From Clostridiales bacterium (GTDB lineage: Bacteria; Bacillota; Clostridia; Lachnospirales; WQUN01), in NCBI GenBank assembly GCA_031269465.1, contig JAISZB010000267.1, forward strand, positions 1 through 32,756: a stretch of DNA of 32,756 nucleotides, in the 5' to 3' direction. Positions 24,615-31,231 of this stretch are shown here, piece by piece. The position numbers and the translations under genes were made by a program. Every line of letters begins with the position of its first letter. Positions within the stretch are counted from its first letter, which is position 1. The notes beneath the pieces were generated by a model. The model searched no databases and had not been told where the DNA came from. It saw only the letters and a list, made by a program, of their open reading frames with translations.

Positions 24615-25067
24615 GTGGATAACCCAATCGGATTCGACGGGTTCATTCAGATAGCTGTCATAGTGAAAGACATAGAAAAGGCGGCTAAGGCATGGGCTGA
24701 AATCTTCAATGTTTCGGTTCCTGAAATAAGGGTGGATTTGCCAGCGGAAAGCTCCTCTCTGACTTATCGCGGAAAACCCGCATATTATGGATTGAAGCTG
24801 GCGGTGATAAAATTCGGCCCAATTGCGCTGGAACTCCACGAGCCGGATGAACATGACTCCACGTTCAAAGAGTTTTTGGATAAGCACGGAAACGGCGTGC
24901 ATCACCTCGGATTTGAAGTAGGGAGCAGGCGGGACGCCGTTGTGGAAGAGCTTCAAGAGATGGGCTTCTCAATGCGGACTGTAGGCTACTATCCCGGCAG
25001 CAGCTGGACAATAGTCGATTCTGAGGATGCGCTCGGAGTGAACCTCAACATCAAGCCTGTCAGATAA
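24615..25067 (+). CDS. VOC superfamily protein (glyoxalase/methylmalonyl-CoA epimerase-like)
   Basis: A 150-residue protein with two beta-alpha-beta-beta-beta modules. IQIAVIVKDIEKAAKAW opens the first, ALELHEP ends it, and GNGVHHLGFEV opens the second. Compared with methylmalonyl-CoA epimerase, Gln12 occupies the first metal-ligand position, Glu73 and His96 are kept, and the final Glu appears replaced by Asn (VNLNI). The metal site may therefore be altered, and the reaction cannot be assigned. The GTG start at 24615 has AAGGAGG. It is the first gene after the LacI-type repressor, divergent from it. Tandem palindromic repeats separate it from the next genes in the same direction. Confidence 0.85.
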   Translation: MDNPIGFDGFIQIAVIVKDIEKAAKAWAEIFNVSVPEIRVDLPAESSSLTYRGKPAYYGLKLAVIKFGPIALELHEPDEHDSTFKEFLDKHGNGVHHLGFEVGSRRDAVVEELQEMGFSMRTVGYYPGSSWTIVDSEDALGVNLNIKPVR

Positions 25068-25076
25068 GGCGGCTGA

Positions 25077-25208
25077 TATACTGATTTGCAGCCGAATACC
25101 GATTCTGATGCCTGATTATCCACTTTCGTGTTGCAAAATGCCGATATCAATCGCGCTAATTGTATAATCCGGCCTCAAAAGCGGAACTGTTGAGTGCGAA
25201 TCAGTATA
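25077..25208. repeat. Palindromic intergenic repeat, copy K
   Basis: The termini TATACTGATTTGCAG and GTGCGAATCAGTATA are inverted, with GATTATCCA and TGTATAATC arms. The centre AAAATGCCGATATCAATCGC is the reverse complement of the centre in copies D, E and L. It abuts copy L with no spacer and starts 9 bp after the VOC stop codon. Confidence 0.85.
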
Positions 25209-25431
25209 TATACCGCTTTTCATCAAATTTCCTTTTTTGTTGTTTATCCATTGAGTGGTGCGATTGATATCGGCATTTTACACTCGCTGAATAATCAACA
25301 AAAAAAGGCGGTTTAGTACGAAAATACATTTTATGGACATTTGTCCATGCCTCAAATACACAAATGACTTAATATTTTCACCCTTGGCGGTGAAGCGCAG
25401 CGTCATAGGGGTTTACATGAAAAGCAGTATA
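25209..25431. repeat. Composite palindromic repeat, copy L, with a 118-bp joined segment
   Basis: It starts TATACCGCTTTTCATCAAAT, has arms CCTTTTTTGTTG and CAACAAAAAAAGG and the centre GTGCGATTGATATCGGCATT, and ends ATGAAAAGCAGTATA. Between the right arm and the right terminus is an extra stretch. The piece 25314-25431 recurs inverted at 32639-32756 with the same length and about nine differences. The beta-propeller gene's ribosome site follows directly. Confidence 0.85.
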
Positions 25432-25449
25432 AAAGAGAGGAGCGGTTTT

Positions 25450-26352
25450 ATGAGAGTGCGCCCGGAGAGCGAACGCGTCAACTACATAGAAGATCGTAAA
25501 GTCTGGAGCATTTTGGAGATTTATAGCCTCAAGACAGGGCAACGAGAGGTCTTGTCTGTTTTTAAGGATTTAATAGAAGCTCCTAATTGGACGAAAGACG
25601 GGAAATCTCTAGTGTATAACATGAACGGGCATATTTGGCTTTGGGATTTGGAAAAGGCGCAAGCGGAGCTGGTGGAGACAGGCGCAGCCGATCAGTGCAA
25701 TAATGACCATGTGCTCTCAAGCGATGGCGCAGGCTTGGCCGTGAGCCACGGCACTTGGGAAGATGGATTGTCCCGCATATATACCTTGCCGCTTTCAGGA
25801 GGATGCCCCTCCCTGATAACTCCTATAGGGCCGAGCTACCTTCACGGATGGTCTCCAGACGGAGCAACGCTTGCCTACTGCGCGGAGAGGAACGGGCAGT
25901 ACGATATATATTCAGTTCCAGCAATTGGCGGGAGGGAGAAGAGGCTCACGGATAGTCCGTCTTTGGACGACGGGCCGGAGTATTCGCCTTGCGGGCGCTT
26001 CATATGGTTCAACTCCGCAAGAAGCGGCCTGATGCAGATTTGGAGAATGGAGTTCGACGGTTCAAACCTGAAGCAGATGACCTTTGATGAGTCAAACAGC
26101 TGGTTCCCGCATATTTCACCGGATGGAGGGCAAGTTGTCTATATCAGCTACAATAAAGGCGATGTCGCGCCGGAAAGCCATCCTCCGAACAAAAACGTAG
26201 AGATAAGGCTGATGCCTTCAAGCGGCGGCGAATTCAAGACTCTGTTCTCTTTATTCGGCGGCCAGGGAACGATGAATGTCAACTCCTGGTCTCCTGACAG
26301 CTCCAAGTTCGCGTTTGTGTCGTACAAGCCGATTAATGGCGCTGATTATTGA
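25450..26352 (+). CDS. TolB-like beta-propeller protein, cytoplasmic
   Basis: A 300-residue protein with repeated PD40/WD40-like blades: NWTKDGKSLVYN, GWSPDGATLAYC, EYSPCGRFIWFN, HISPDGGQVVYI and SWSPDSSKFAFV. There is no signal peptide, so it probably stays in the cytoplasm. It resembles the TolB-related proteins often found beside sugar dehydrogenases, and relatives include oligogalacturonate lyase. I see no catalytic signature, so enzyme or scaffold cannot be decided. The frame is open upstream from 25333, but those 39 codons lie inside a repeat. The ATG at 25450 has GAGAGGAGCGG at good spacing. It is 25 bp upstream of the dehydrogenase gene and surely co-transcribed with it. Confidence 0.85.
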   Translation: MRVRPESERVNYIEDRKVWSILEIYSLKTGQREVLSVFKDLIEAPNWTKDGKSLVYNMNGHIWLWDLEKAQAELVETGAADQCNNDHVLSSDGAGLAVSHGTWEDGLSRIYTLPLSGGCPSLITPIGPSYLHGWSPDGATLAYCAERNGQYDIYSVPAIGGREKRLTDSPSLDDGPEYSPCGRFIWFNSARSGLMQIWRMEFDGSNLKQMTFDESNSWFPHISPDGGQVVYISYNKGDVAPESHPPNKNVEIRLMPSSGGEFKTLFSLFGGQGTMNVNSWSPDSSKFAFVSYKPINGADY

Positions 26353-26377
26353 TCCCCTTATAGAGGAAGTGTTAATC

Positions 26378-27490
26378 ATGAAGCTTCGCGTCGCTCTAGT
26401 TGGGACGGGATTTATAGGGATGCAACACGCCGATGCAATCCTGCGCCAGCCTTGCGCGCAGATTGTAGCTGCGTCAGATTCGTCAGCTGAAAGCCTAAAA
26501 AGAAGCTCTGAGCTCCTGGGTGTTTCAGGTTATAATGATTTTCAGGAAATGCTTGAAAAAGAGCGCATTGACATTCTTCACAACTGCACTCCCAACCGCA
26601 TGCATTATGACGTCGCCAGAGCCGCTCTGGAAAAGGGAATTCATCTATACAGCGAGAAGCCGCTTGCCAATACCCTGCCTGAAGCTGAAAAGCTTGTGGA
26701 AGCGGCGCATTGCGCCAAAGGCGCGACTGCGGTGAATTTCAACTACAGGGCGAACGCGATGGTCTGGGAGATGCGAGAGCGTCTTAAAAGCGGGGATGCC
26801 GGAAGGTGCTTCGTAATTCACGGAACTTACCTGCAGGACTGGCTGTCAAGGCAGTCGGACTACGATTGGCGCATTGAAGAGGCGGGAGACGGCCCGAGGG
26901 CGCTTGCTGACATAGGCTCCCATTGGTTCGATTTGGCTCAGTTTGTGTATGGCAAGAAAATAGTTGCGGTATGCGCGAAAACTTTCTCCGCCTTTTCACA
27001 GAGGCTCAAACCAAGTGGAGACGGCTTGCCGCCGTCTCTTGTTCCGGTAGACAATGACGATGGAGCTTGCGTCATAATGAGGTTTTCTGACGGTTTGGCG
27101 GCAAGCCTCGTAATATCCCAGGTCAGCGGGGGCTATAAAAATAGCGTCTCCATATCTGCGGACTGTGAAAACTACTCGATTCGCTGGAATCAGCAAAGAT
27201 GCGATCAACTTGTTATTGGAAGGCGTGATGGAGGCGAGGAGACCATATTTGCGGATCCAAAGCATCTTACAGGAGAAGCAAGGATAAGAGCCGCTCTTCC
27301 CGCAGGGCATCCCGTTTCCTGGGCGGATGCGCTGAAAAACAGCATAGGCGCGTTTTACGCCGATGTAAGAGACGGAACTTGGCGAATGCCCGACAGAGCG
27401 TATCCGGCATTTGAAGAGGCGCTCCATGCAATGAAGATTGCAGACGCGGCGCTAAGAAGCTCAAGGGATGGATTGTGGAAGGATGTATGA
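26378..27490 (+). CDS. Gfo/Idh/MocA-family NAD(P)-dependent oxidoreductase
   Basis: A 370-residue dehydrogenase. The Rossmann motif GTGFIG (9-14) follows RVALV at the N-terminus. SEKPLANT (92-99) carries the family's EKP with the conserved lysine, Lys94. ADIGSHWFDLAQF (177-189) carries the Asp/His pair of the active site. Members oxidise inositols, glucose-fructose pairs or other sugar derivatives; the substrate here is unknown. The frame is open further upstream, but the ATG at 26378 has AGAGGAAG and gives the normal N-terminus. It follows the beta-propeller gene by 25 bp and is ended by an intrinsic terminator. With the LacI-type repressor and VOC protein it suggests a small sugar-derivative pathway. 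Confidence 0.93.
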   Translation: MKLRVALVGTGFIGMQHADAILRQPCAQIVAASDSSAESLKRSSELLGVSGYNDFQEMLEKERIDILHNCTPNRMHYDVARAALEKGIHLYSEKPLANTLPEAEKLVEAAHCAKGATAVNFNYRANAMVWEMRERLKSGDAGRCFVIHGTYLQDWLSRQSDYDWRIEEAGDGPRALADIGSHWFDLAQFVYGKKIVAVCAKTFSAFSQRLKPSGDGLPPSLVPVDNDDGACVIMRFSDGLAASLVISQVSGGYKNSVSISADCENYSIRWNQQRCDQLVIGRRDGGEETIFADPKHLTGEARIRAALPAGHPVSWADALKNSIGAFYADVRDGTWRMPDRAYPAFEEALHAMKIADAALRSSRDGLWKDV

Positions 27491-27496
27491 TTTTAC

Positions 27497-27550
27497 AGCA
27501 AGGCGATGGGCGTCAGCCTCTTTCGCCTTGCTTTTTTATTCAACAAATTT
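27497..27550 (+). terminator. Intrinsic terminator after the dehydrogenase gene
   Basis: AGCAAGGCGA pairs with TCGCCTTGCT across a ~27-base loop and is followed at once by TTTTTATT. It starts seven bases after the stop codon. Confidence 0.85.
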
Positions 27551-27613
27551 CGGCTCTTACGATTTCAAGCTTAGTTTTTCGAAGCAAGCATTAAGCTCAG
27601 ATCTCGAGGTTGG

Positions 27614-27660
27614 CTGTACAGGCGCCTCCAAAAAAGGAACATTTGATGAAAAGAGGTATA
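27614..27660. repeat. Half palindromic repeat, copy M (right arm only)
   Basis: CTCCAAAAAAGGAACATTTG and ATGAAAAGAGGTATA match the family's right arm and terminus. No left arm is present immediately upstream. The rest of 27551-27876 holds no supported gene; an 8-bp inverted repeat AGGAGGAT/ATCCTCCT lies at about 27667-27714. Confidence 0.65.
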
Positions 27661-27878
27661 ATCTTAAGGAGGATTATTCATTTCTTTGCTGGATATTCTC
27701 CAGGATCCTCCTCATTTGCCTGCGAAGCAGTCAAATGAATGAAATAAGGTGATTGCACGCTTAAAAAGTTCATTTATGTTGCTAAATAGACATATTTGTG
27801 GTATTATAATTTTGTAGAAATTTCCAATGAACTTTTTAAAATAAAATGCCTATTTGCAGCCAAATGCACCATTTGGGG

Positions 27879-28038
27879 CTTGATATACTGATTTTCAGAG
27901 GAATTGCCTCTTTGGGAGATTATACAGCTTCTAGTTGGTTATACCGATTTTCATCAAATGCTTCTTTTTTGGAGCTTGCTTATCCGCTGGAACACTGTAT
28001 TAAAGCCCTAAAAAAGGAGCATTGGATAAATCGGTATA
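27879..28038. repeat. Palindromic intergenic repeat, copy N (with partial neighbour)
   Basis: The main unit is 27940-28038: TATACCGATTTTCATCAAAT at the left, TGGATAAATCGGTATA at the right, with inner CTTTTTTGGAGCTTG against AAGCCCTAAAAAAGG. A partial unit beginning TATACTGATTTTCAG (from about 27879) precedes it. The unit lies 80 bp upstream of the first zinc-ribbon gene, and the long open frame upstream of that gene runs through it. Confidence 0.8.
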
Positions 28039-28118
28039 TAATCAAGCTAAATTGGAGATTTCCTATGCAGTTTGTCGGTATGGCCTGTTGGCAGGCGAGA
28101 AAAGAATGGGGTGAGCTT

Positions 28119-28838
28119 TTGTACTGTCCAAAATGCGGATCGGAAATTTCCGAAGCAGCTGAATATTGCAAGATTTGCGGATGCAGAGTTAAAGGCGGGG
28201 AAGGGGAGAGCGCCCCTGTCGAGCCGGCGGCTATAAAGAGAAATATCAGGGCCAAAGGCGGAAACGGCTATAAGAGGACACGAAAAGGGAGGAAAAGAGG
28301 CCATCCAGTTCTGACTTTTTTATTAGTCCTGCTTTTGATCGGGTTAGTCTTCGCAGTCGCATGGTTTTACATAAATAAAAAGGCTCAGGAAATTCAGATG
28401 GATAGGGTTGCCATAACCTCCTCCTTAGAGCTTTATGGGAGCGCTATAGCTGCGATGGATGCGAATGCGGCGCTGGAAAAATGCACTCCCGAATATCGAG
28501 CTGCATTCAAGGGCGCAGATGAGGATGAATTGGTCTTTTTAATGATACCCAACAATGAGTCTATCGGAAACGCCGCTAGATTCGCAGCTGTGTGGCTTAG
28601 GACATTCCACTACTCCTTGGAATTTGAAGAATCAGACATAAAGATGAATAAAGACTCGGCGGATGTTGAGGCGGATGTCAGCTGGTCCGTCACTGTCGCC
28701 CTTGACATTGCCTCAAGCAAGTGCAAGGAAGTTTTTCATTTGGAAAGGCTGGAGGAAGGCTGGCGCATTGATTCCATAAAAATCATCGCGCCTCCCGCGG
28801 CGGATCCTTACACTGATTCCAGCTTGCCAGGCGTTTGA
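28119..28838 (+). CDS. Zinc-ribbon single-pass membrane protein
   Basis: The N-terminal zinc ribbon has Cys3, Cys6, Cys17 and Cys20 (YCPKCG and YCKICG). A basic stretch (RKGRKRGH) precedes one membrane helix (about 64-86). The extracytoplasmic C-terminal part (about 95-239) has an alternating helix/strand pattern like NTF2/SnoaL-type folds (AVWLRTFHYSLEFEESDIKM, GWRIDSIKI). The function is unknown; such proteins often sit near stress or export genes. The frame begins at 27846, but those codons lie within a palindromic repeat. TTG at 28119 has GGGGTGAG at proper spacing and puts the zinc ribbon at the N-terminus, as in the next gene. The length is then 239 residues. Confidence 0.8.
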   Translation: MYCPKCGSEISEAAEYCKICGCRVKGGEGESAPVEPAAIKRNIRAKGGNGYKRTRKGRKRGHPVLTFLLVLLLIGLVFAVAWFYINKKAQEIQMDRVAITSSLELYGSAIAAMDANAALEKCTPEYRAAFKGADEDELVFLMIPNNESIGNAARFAAVWLRTFHYSLEFEESDIKMNKDSADVEADVSWSVTVALDIASSKCKEVFHLERLEEGWRIDSIKIIAPPAADPYTDSSLPGV

Positions 28839-28846
28839 GAAGCATA

Positions 28847-28927
28847 TATACCGATTTTCATCAAATGCTCCTTTTTTGGAGCTTGATTATCCATTGGAAA
28901 AAGGTAATTTTCAATGAAAACCAGTAT
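28847..28927. repeat. Palindromic intergenic repeat, copy O (internally deleted)
   Basis: The left half TATACCGATTTTCATCAAAT and GGAGCTTGATTATCCATTGG is intact. It then jumps to AAAAAGGTAATTTTC and ATGAAAACCAGTAT, missing the right GGAGC arm. It fills the gap between the two zinc-ribbon genes and ends about 14 bp before AAAGGAGAGG, the ribosome-site-like sequence of the second gene. Confidence 0.82.
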
Positions 28928-28980
28928 GGATAGGATACGGAAAGGAGAGGTTGCCCGTTTCACTGGGCGACAAACAGGCT

Positions 28981-29721
28981 ATGTATTGCAGGAGCTGCGG
29001 AACGCAAATTGATGATGACAGCCGTTTTTGCGAGAAATGCGGTACTGAGGTGAACTCAGCGGAGCCTTTTTTTGAAGATGATGGGCCTTATGAGCATGAC
29101 AGCCGTCATGAACGCGAAAGGACTTATGTGCATGGAGATATTCCAAGAAACTTCTCCACGCTTCCGGTATTTGGAATTATAGGGGCGATTCTCCTTGTTG
29201 TCTCGCTTATGACGATTTTATATACCTACAGCTTCATTGCAGGATTGCACTCAAACCTTCAAGCGTATTCAAGCCAGATTGATGGAGACACGCTCATAGA
29301 AAGAGTGGGGGGTGATCTTCTTGATTTATTTACAGGCGGAGCGGCAACGCAAAAAAGGGATGAACTGCAAAGGCTGGACAATGACATCAAGCTTGGAAGA
29401 AATATAATGACAGGCGGGTTGTTTTGCGCAGCGCTGGCATTGCTGACGAGCGTCTTGGGGGTTTTGCGCAATATCAGAAAGCCGATATCAGGACGCGGTT
29501 TTTTCGGCGCGGCGTTTATAGCGTCCATCATTTGCCCGATCCTTGTATTCATATCATCAATGCTTCTTTACATTGTTAATTTCATGCTTCTGATTACGCT
29601 GACTTGCAATGTAATAGCTATAATTCTTTTTATAGTGGAGACTGCGAGGATAAGGGCGCTCAGGATTTCATTCTTCAAAAAAAGGGAGCCTAGGCCTCGC
29701 AGAAAGGCGCGTGAAAATTGA
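28981..29721 (+). CDS. Zinc-ribbon multi-pass membrane protein
   Basis: The N-terminal zinc ribbon MYCRSCG...FCEKCG has Cys3, Cys6, Cys17 and Cys20, the same spacing as in the preceding gene. An acidic, charged stretch follows, then about four membrane segments: one near 58-85, one near 145-165 and two in the stretch 173-226. A basic tail (RREPRPRRKAREN-like) stays in the cytoplasm. The function is unknown. The start is uncertain. The ATG at 28981 matches the family N-terminus, but the ribosome-site sequence AAAGGAGAGG lies 30 bp upstream, directly before an in-frame TTG at 28951. A GCCC/GGGC stem sits between them. Confidence 0.78.
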   Translation: MYCRSCGTQIDDDSRFCEKCGTEVNSAEPFFEDDGPYEHDSRHERERTYVHGDIPRNFSTLPVFGIIGAILLVVSLMTILYTYSFIAGLHSNLQAYSSQIDGDTLIERVGGDLLDLFTGGAATQKRDELQRLDNDIKLGRNIMTGGLFCAALALLTSVLGVLRNIRKPISGRGFFGAAFIASIICPILVFISSMLLYIVNFMLLITLTCNVIAIILFIVETARIRALRISFFKKREPRPRRKAREN

Positions 29722-29939
29722 ACCGCTACAGCGGCATAAAGTGGGGAAAGCTCTGCTATTGCTTGATACATCAAGCATCGCAGGGCTTTTTCCAATGCGG
29801 GCTTAGATCTCTGCAAATAGACGGAAAGGTTGTTCAGAGCCGCTTGCAAATTCAAAGAAACTATAAGTCTTTCTCTTTATTTATGATTAAGCTCTTATGC
29901 AGAGGAGATGTTCAGACAGATGAGAATGTTTGTGAACTT

Positions 29940-30035
29940 GAATATCCAATTTCAAGGCGCTAAATGCCGATGTCGGCATTTAGCGCTCGCAGTATTCTAA
30001 AGCATTAAAGGACAATTTATATGCAAATCAGCATA
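29940..30035. repeat. Palindromic intergenic repeat, copy P (apex and right end)
   Basis: A perfect 14-bp stem, GCGCTAAATGCCGA / TCGGCATTTAGCGC with loop TG (29957-29986), corresponds to the apex of the family. TGCAAATCAGCATA at 30022-30035 is the right terminus. The left terminus is not recognisable. Confidence 0.7.
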
Positions 30036-30065
30036 TCAGATGAGACTACAAGAAATCAAGCTTTC

Positions 30066-30164
30066 TATACCGATTTGCAGTCAAATGTACCGGTTTTAGC
30101 TTGATTATCCATAGTGGAGCTGTATAATCAAGCTAAAATCGGAACTTTAGCATGCAAATCAGTA
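30066..30164. repeat. Palindromic intergenic repeat, copy Q
   Basis: The termini TATACCGATTTGCAG and CATGCAAATCAGTA are inverted. The arms CCGGTTTTAGCTTGATTAT and ATAATCAAGCTAAAATCGG pair over nearly the whole length around a short apex. Both arms carry TTTTAGC/GCTAAAA where copy C has TTTTTTGGAGC, a paired change. Confidence 0.88.
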
Positions 30165-30492
30165 AAATTATGAGCTTTATCAGGAGCGTCAGTATAATCA
30201 GCCAGAAAATAGACGCTTCCCTTAAATTCGAAGCTATGCATCTTCTTGCCTTTAGAGGGCATGTTTTAGAGTCAGTCATTAAGGCAAGACTTTGGTGTAT
30301 GGCAGGGGAGTTGAATGCTTGAAAAGCCTGGGGAGAATCTTGCTGCGAGATTAATGCATGAGAGTCAGCCTGGTTGCTTGGAGTTTCAACATTAAAATTT
30401 CTTATATTTGCGAATTTCAACAAGCATTTCAGTCATATGAATTTTTGGATGCCGATGCAGCTGCAGACTTTATGGATGCTGATTATAAATTT

Positions 30493-30545
30493 CTATTTCG
30501 AAGCTTGATTATGTGCTTTCAATGGATAATCAAGCTTCAAAATAG
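30493..30545. repeat. Inner-arm palindrome upstream of copy R
   Basis: CTATTTCGAAGCTTGATTAT and GATAATCAAGCTTCAAAATA pair, with GAAGCTT/AAGCTTC where other copies have GGAGCTT/AAGCTCC. It appears to share its right terminus with the left terminus of copy R, forming a tandem. Confidence 0.75.
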
Positions 30546-30546
30546 G

Positions 30547-30666
30547 TATACTGATTTGCAGTCAAATGCAAGATTTTGGAGCTTGAGTTTCCATTGAATG
30601 GTGCGAAATGCCGAAATCGGCATTTTGCACTCGCTGTATAATCAAGCTCCACTGCAAATCAGTATA
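30547..30666. repeat. Palindromic intergenic repeat, copy R
   Basis: The termini TATACTGATTTGCAG and CTGCAAATCAGTATA form a perfect 15-bp inverted repeat. Inner TGGAGCTTGA pairs with TCAAGCTCCA. The apex GTGCGAAATGCCGA/TCGGCATTTTGCAC is nearly perfect. This is the best full-length example, 75 bp upstream of the YgiT-type gene. Confidence 0.92.
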
Positions 30667-30741
30667 CATAAATCAGCAGGCTCGGCAACATGGAAAAGCG
30701 GGTTGCTCTTGGCGTCTCAAAATGCAAAAAGGGGCTATTAT

Positions 30742-30957
30742 ATGACATGTTGTTTCTGCAATGGGGAGATGGGTGAAAAGAAGCTTGCTTATATGGCTGA
30801 GCTCGAAGATTGCCTGATGCTAGTGAAAAATGTGCCTTCAATGGAATGCAGCATTTGCGGGGAAGTATCGTATGACAATTCTACTATGGCGCGTCTTGGC
30901 GTCATAGCAGACTCGATTGCAAGAGAAGGCGGCGTGGTCGTAGTGGACTTCGCATGA
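30742..30957 (+). CDS. YgiT/MqsA-type zinc finger protein (orphan)
   Basis: A 71-residue protein with two CxxC knuckles, Cys3/Cys6 and Cys36/Cys39 (CSICGE), in the pattern of YgiT-type zinc domains, the N-terminal part of MqsA antitoxins. The helix-turn-helix of full MqsA is absent. Such small proteins normally follow a DUF4258-type toxin gene, but no such gene is seen upstream, where palindromic repeats lie. The ATG at 30742 has AAAAAGGGG at good spacing; the longer open frame from 30598 runs through repeat R. The C-terminus GGVVVVDFA is typical of these short forms. It may be an orphan antitoxin-like protein or metal-binding regulator. Confidence 0.8.
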   Translation: MTCCFCNGEMGEKKLAYMAELEDCLMLVKNVPSMECSICGEVSYDNSTMARLGVIADSIAREGGVVVVDFA

Positions 30958-30987
30958 GTCGCATTATGGATTAATTGTGCATTGCTA

Positions 30988-31113
30988 AGGCATGCTTATT
31001 TGCATATGAAACGGCTCATTTTGGGGCTCGGCTGTACAGAGAGCGCGATTGATATCTGCATTCGCACCTAGAAAGTGGACAGTCGTGTACCAAAATAGGC
31101 GCGCTGACCGCGA
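30988..31113. repeat. Degenerate palindromic repeat, copy S
   Basis: CATGCTTATTTGCATATGAA at the left; CATTTTGGGGCTCGGCTGTA against ACAGTCGTGTACCAAAATAG; and GCGATTGATATCTGCATTCG near the centre. Pairing is partial. Confidence 0.5.
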
Positions 31114-31170
31114 ATAGGGTAAGTCCATGAATGGATTTTCACTTCGGAGCGTCCAATGCGCTTGGCTTTA

Positions 31171-31208
31171 CAGTGATGAGCATCGAAACTTTTCGATGCT
31201 CATCACTG
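31171..31208. repeat. Perfect 18-bp inverted repeat next to the IGPS-like gene
   Basis: CAGTGATGAGCATCGAAA, two bases, TTTCGATGCTCATCACTG. It lies 24 bp beyond the stop codon of the minus-strand gene. No T-run follows on the minus strand, so it is not a standard intrinsic terminator. Confidence 0.8.
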
Positions 31209-31231
31209 CAGCCTGTGAAATGCCTGATTCC

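Noticed and set aside
25333..25449. N-terminal extension of the beta-propeller protein beginning MDICPCLKYT
   Set aside because: These codons lie in the 118-bp repeat, whose second copy has mostly amino-acid-changing differences. A proper ribosome site precedes the ATG at 25450.
27846..28118. 91-codon N-terminal extension of the first zinc-ribbon protein
   Set aside because: It runs through palindromic repeat N. The zinc ribbon begins at the TTG at 28119, which has a ribosome site.
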